Positions 63,288 to 64,000 of a DNA stretch of 64,000 nucleotides are shown one piece after another; the stretch's first letter is position 1, and every line of letters starts with the position of its first letter. Position numbers and translations under genes: made by a program. The notes beneath the pieces were generated by a model. That model saw only the letters and a program-made list of their open reading frames with translations, searched no databases and was not told where the DNA came from. This stretch comes from Microbacterium sp. 11MF (GTDB taxonomy: Bacteria; Actinomycetota; Actinomycetes; Actinomycetales; Microbacteriaceae): contig NZ_KB911461.1 in the NCBI RefSeq assembly GCF_000383475.1, forward strand, positions 124,001-188,000. The letters are read 5' to 3'.

Positions 63288-63866
63288 GTGACCGTCGCCT
63301 CCACGCCCGCACTCGAAGCCGACCGCCAGCGCCTCATCTCGCTCATCCAGGAGGAGGCCGTCTTCCACGGCGACTTCACCCTGTCGAGCGGCAAGAAGGC
63401 GTCGTACTACGTCGACATGCGCAAGCTCACGCTCGACCACCGCGCCGCGCCGGCCATCGGGCGGATCATGCTCGACCTCATCCGCGACGTCGACGGCATC
63501 GTCGCGGTCGGCGGTCTGACGCTCGGCGCCGACCCGATCGCCAACGCCGTCATGCACGAATCTGCGCGCACCGATTCCCCGCTCGACGCGTTCGTGGTCC
63601 GCAAGGAGCCCAAGGACCACGGCCGCGGCCGTCAGGTCGAAGGAGCGGATGTCGTCGGCAAGCGCGTCATCGTCGTCGAAGACACCTCGACCACCGGCCA
63701 GTCGGCACTGAAGGCCGTCGAGGCGCTCCGCCGCGAGGGTGCCGAACCCGTCGCCGTCGCCGTCATCGTCGACCGCAAGACCGGAGCGCAGGCCGCCGTT
63801 GAGGCGGAGGGTCTCACGTGGCTCGCCGCGATCGACCTCGACGACCTGGGACTGCAGCCGCAGTAA
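63288..63866 (+). CDS. pyrE: Orotate phosphoribosyltransferase
   Basis: Pyrimidine biosynthesis enzyme of 192 residues transferring the ribose-5-phosphate of PRPP to orotate, giving OMP. The N-terminal segment FTLSSGKKASYYVDMRKLTL, the Lys-rich loop VRKEPKDHGRGRQVEG (catalytic) and the PRPP loop IVVEDTSTTGQSALKAVEALR are intact. The GTG start at 63288 lies 7 bases after TAGACT and is chosen over longer in-frame possibilities, which run into the divergent xthA gene. Not clustered with other pyr genes here. Confidence 0.96.
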   Translation: MTVASTPALEADRQRLISLIQEEAVFHGDFTLSSGKKASYYVDMRKLTLDHRAAPAIGRIMLDLIRDVDGIVAVGGLTLGADPIANAVMHESARTDSPLDAFVVRKEPKDHGRGRQVEGADVVGKRVIVVEDTSTTGQSALKAVEALRREGAEPVAVAVIVDRKTGAQAAVEAEGLTWLAAIDLDDLGLQPQ

Positions 63867-63871
63867 TCGGT

Positions 63872-64000
63872 CTATTTGGGCTTGAGGTCGTCCCAGGGTT
63901 TGCGGTCGTCGCGATCGTCGCCGCGTCGGCGCACCGCACCCACGATGATGACCACGAGTGACGTGACCAGCGAGAGTCCGACGACGGCGAACAGCAGATT
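63872..64000 (-). CDS. C-terminal end of a small membrane protein (cut by window edge)
   Basis: On the minus strand the frame is open from base 64000 to a TAG at 63874-63872, giving 42 residues: a hydrophobic helix (LLFAVVGLSLVTSLVVIIVG), then a basic and acidic cytoplasmic tail ending PWDDLKPK. The codon use matches the neighbourhood. The N-terminus lies beyond the window. The function is unknown; it converges on pyrE. Confidence 0.62.
   Translation of the reverse strand, partial: NLLFAVVGLSLVTSLVVIIVGAVRRRGDDRDDRKPWDDLKPK

Overview
This window looks like chromosome from a high-GC actinobacterium of the family Microbacteriaceae, most likely Microbacterium or a close relative. The evidence is GC content near 70%, strong GAC/GCC codon bias, GTG and TTG starts, an HspR/HAIR heat-shock circuit, a ClpB without its N-domain, and many start codons 6-7 bases behind a TANNNT -10 box, as in leaderless actinobacterial mRNAs. 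The 7-mer GGATGCC/GGCATCC is strikingly over-represented. There is no prophage, integrase, insertion sequence or CRISPR array; genes are dense and few gaps exceed 200 bases.

Layout. 1-8.6 kb: a truncated zinc alcohol dehydrogenase, a short-chain dehydrogenase, nhaA and an uncharacterised gene that share a repeated leader hairpin, a membrane-embedded alpha/beta hydrolase, zapE, a lipoprotein and tRNA-Gly(CCC). 8.6-16.3 kb: an MFS exporter with a divergent LysR regulator, a second zinc dehydrogenase, a TetR regulator divergent from a GH42 beta-galactosidase, dcd, and a divergent His-rich protein/MarR pair around a palindromic operator. 16.3-27.3 kb: a BCCT transporter, then a glycan-use block. 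This block is an overlapping minus-strand operon (ROK regulator, amino-sugar kinase, nagB, GH2 beta-galactosidase) divergent from an L-fucose-type aldo/keto reductase and a GH95 alpha-L-fucosidase. It suggests salvage of fucosylated, galactose- and hexosamine-containing glycans.

27.3-35.3 kb: an F420-type NADP oxidoreductase, a UMF1-type MFS protein, a GNAT, and the dnaK-grpE-dnaJ-hspR operon under two HAIR sites. A DUF559-type nuclease-like gene follows, bracketed by inverted copies of a palindromic repeat. 35.3-44.3 kb: a secreted FN3/EEP nuclease-like protein, two GT4 glycosyltransferases, small membrane proteins, a GlxA-type AraC regulator, clpB with its own HAIR site, a GNAT and a 4 x 16-bp tandem repeat. 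44.3-49.7 kb: a 13E12/DUF222 HNH protein, then a type III polyketide synthase operon (PKS, methyltransferase, flavoprotein) converging on a UbiA prenyltransferase, probably making a prenylated or long-chain phenolic or quinone lipid.

49.7-64 kb: an orphan PAS histidine kinase, a nitroreductase, a G6PDH-family gene, a GH15 hydrolase, a transmembrane Ser/Thr kinase, an ABC-2 exporter, an FMN reductase, a NarL-type two-component system, xthA, pyrE and the end of a small membrane-protein gene.

Regulatory logic visible in the sequence: HspR probably controls the dnaK operon and clpB together; the TetR and MarR genes each share one palindromic operator with a divergent target; and nhaA and the gene after it each carry the same structured leader.
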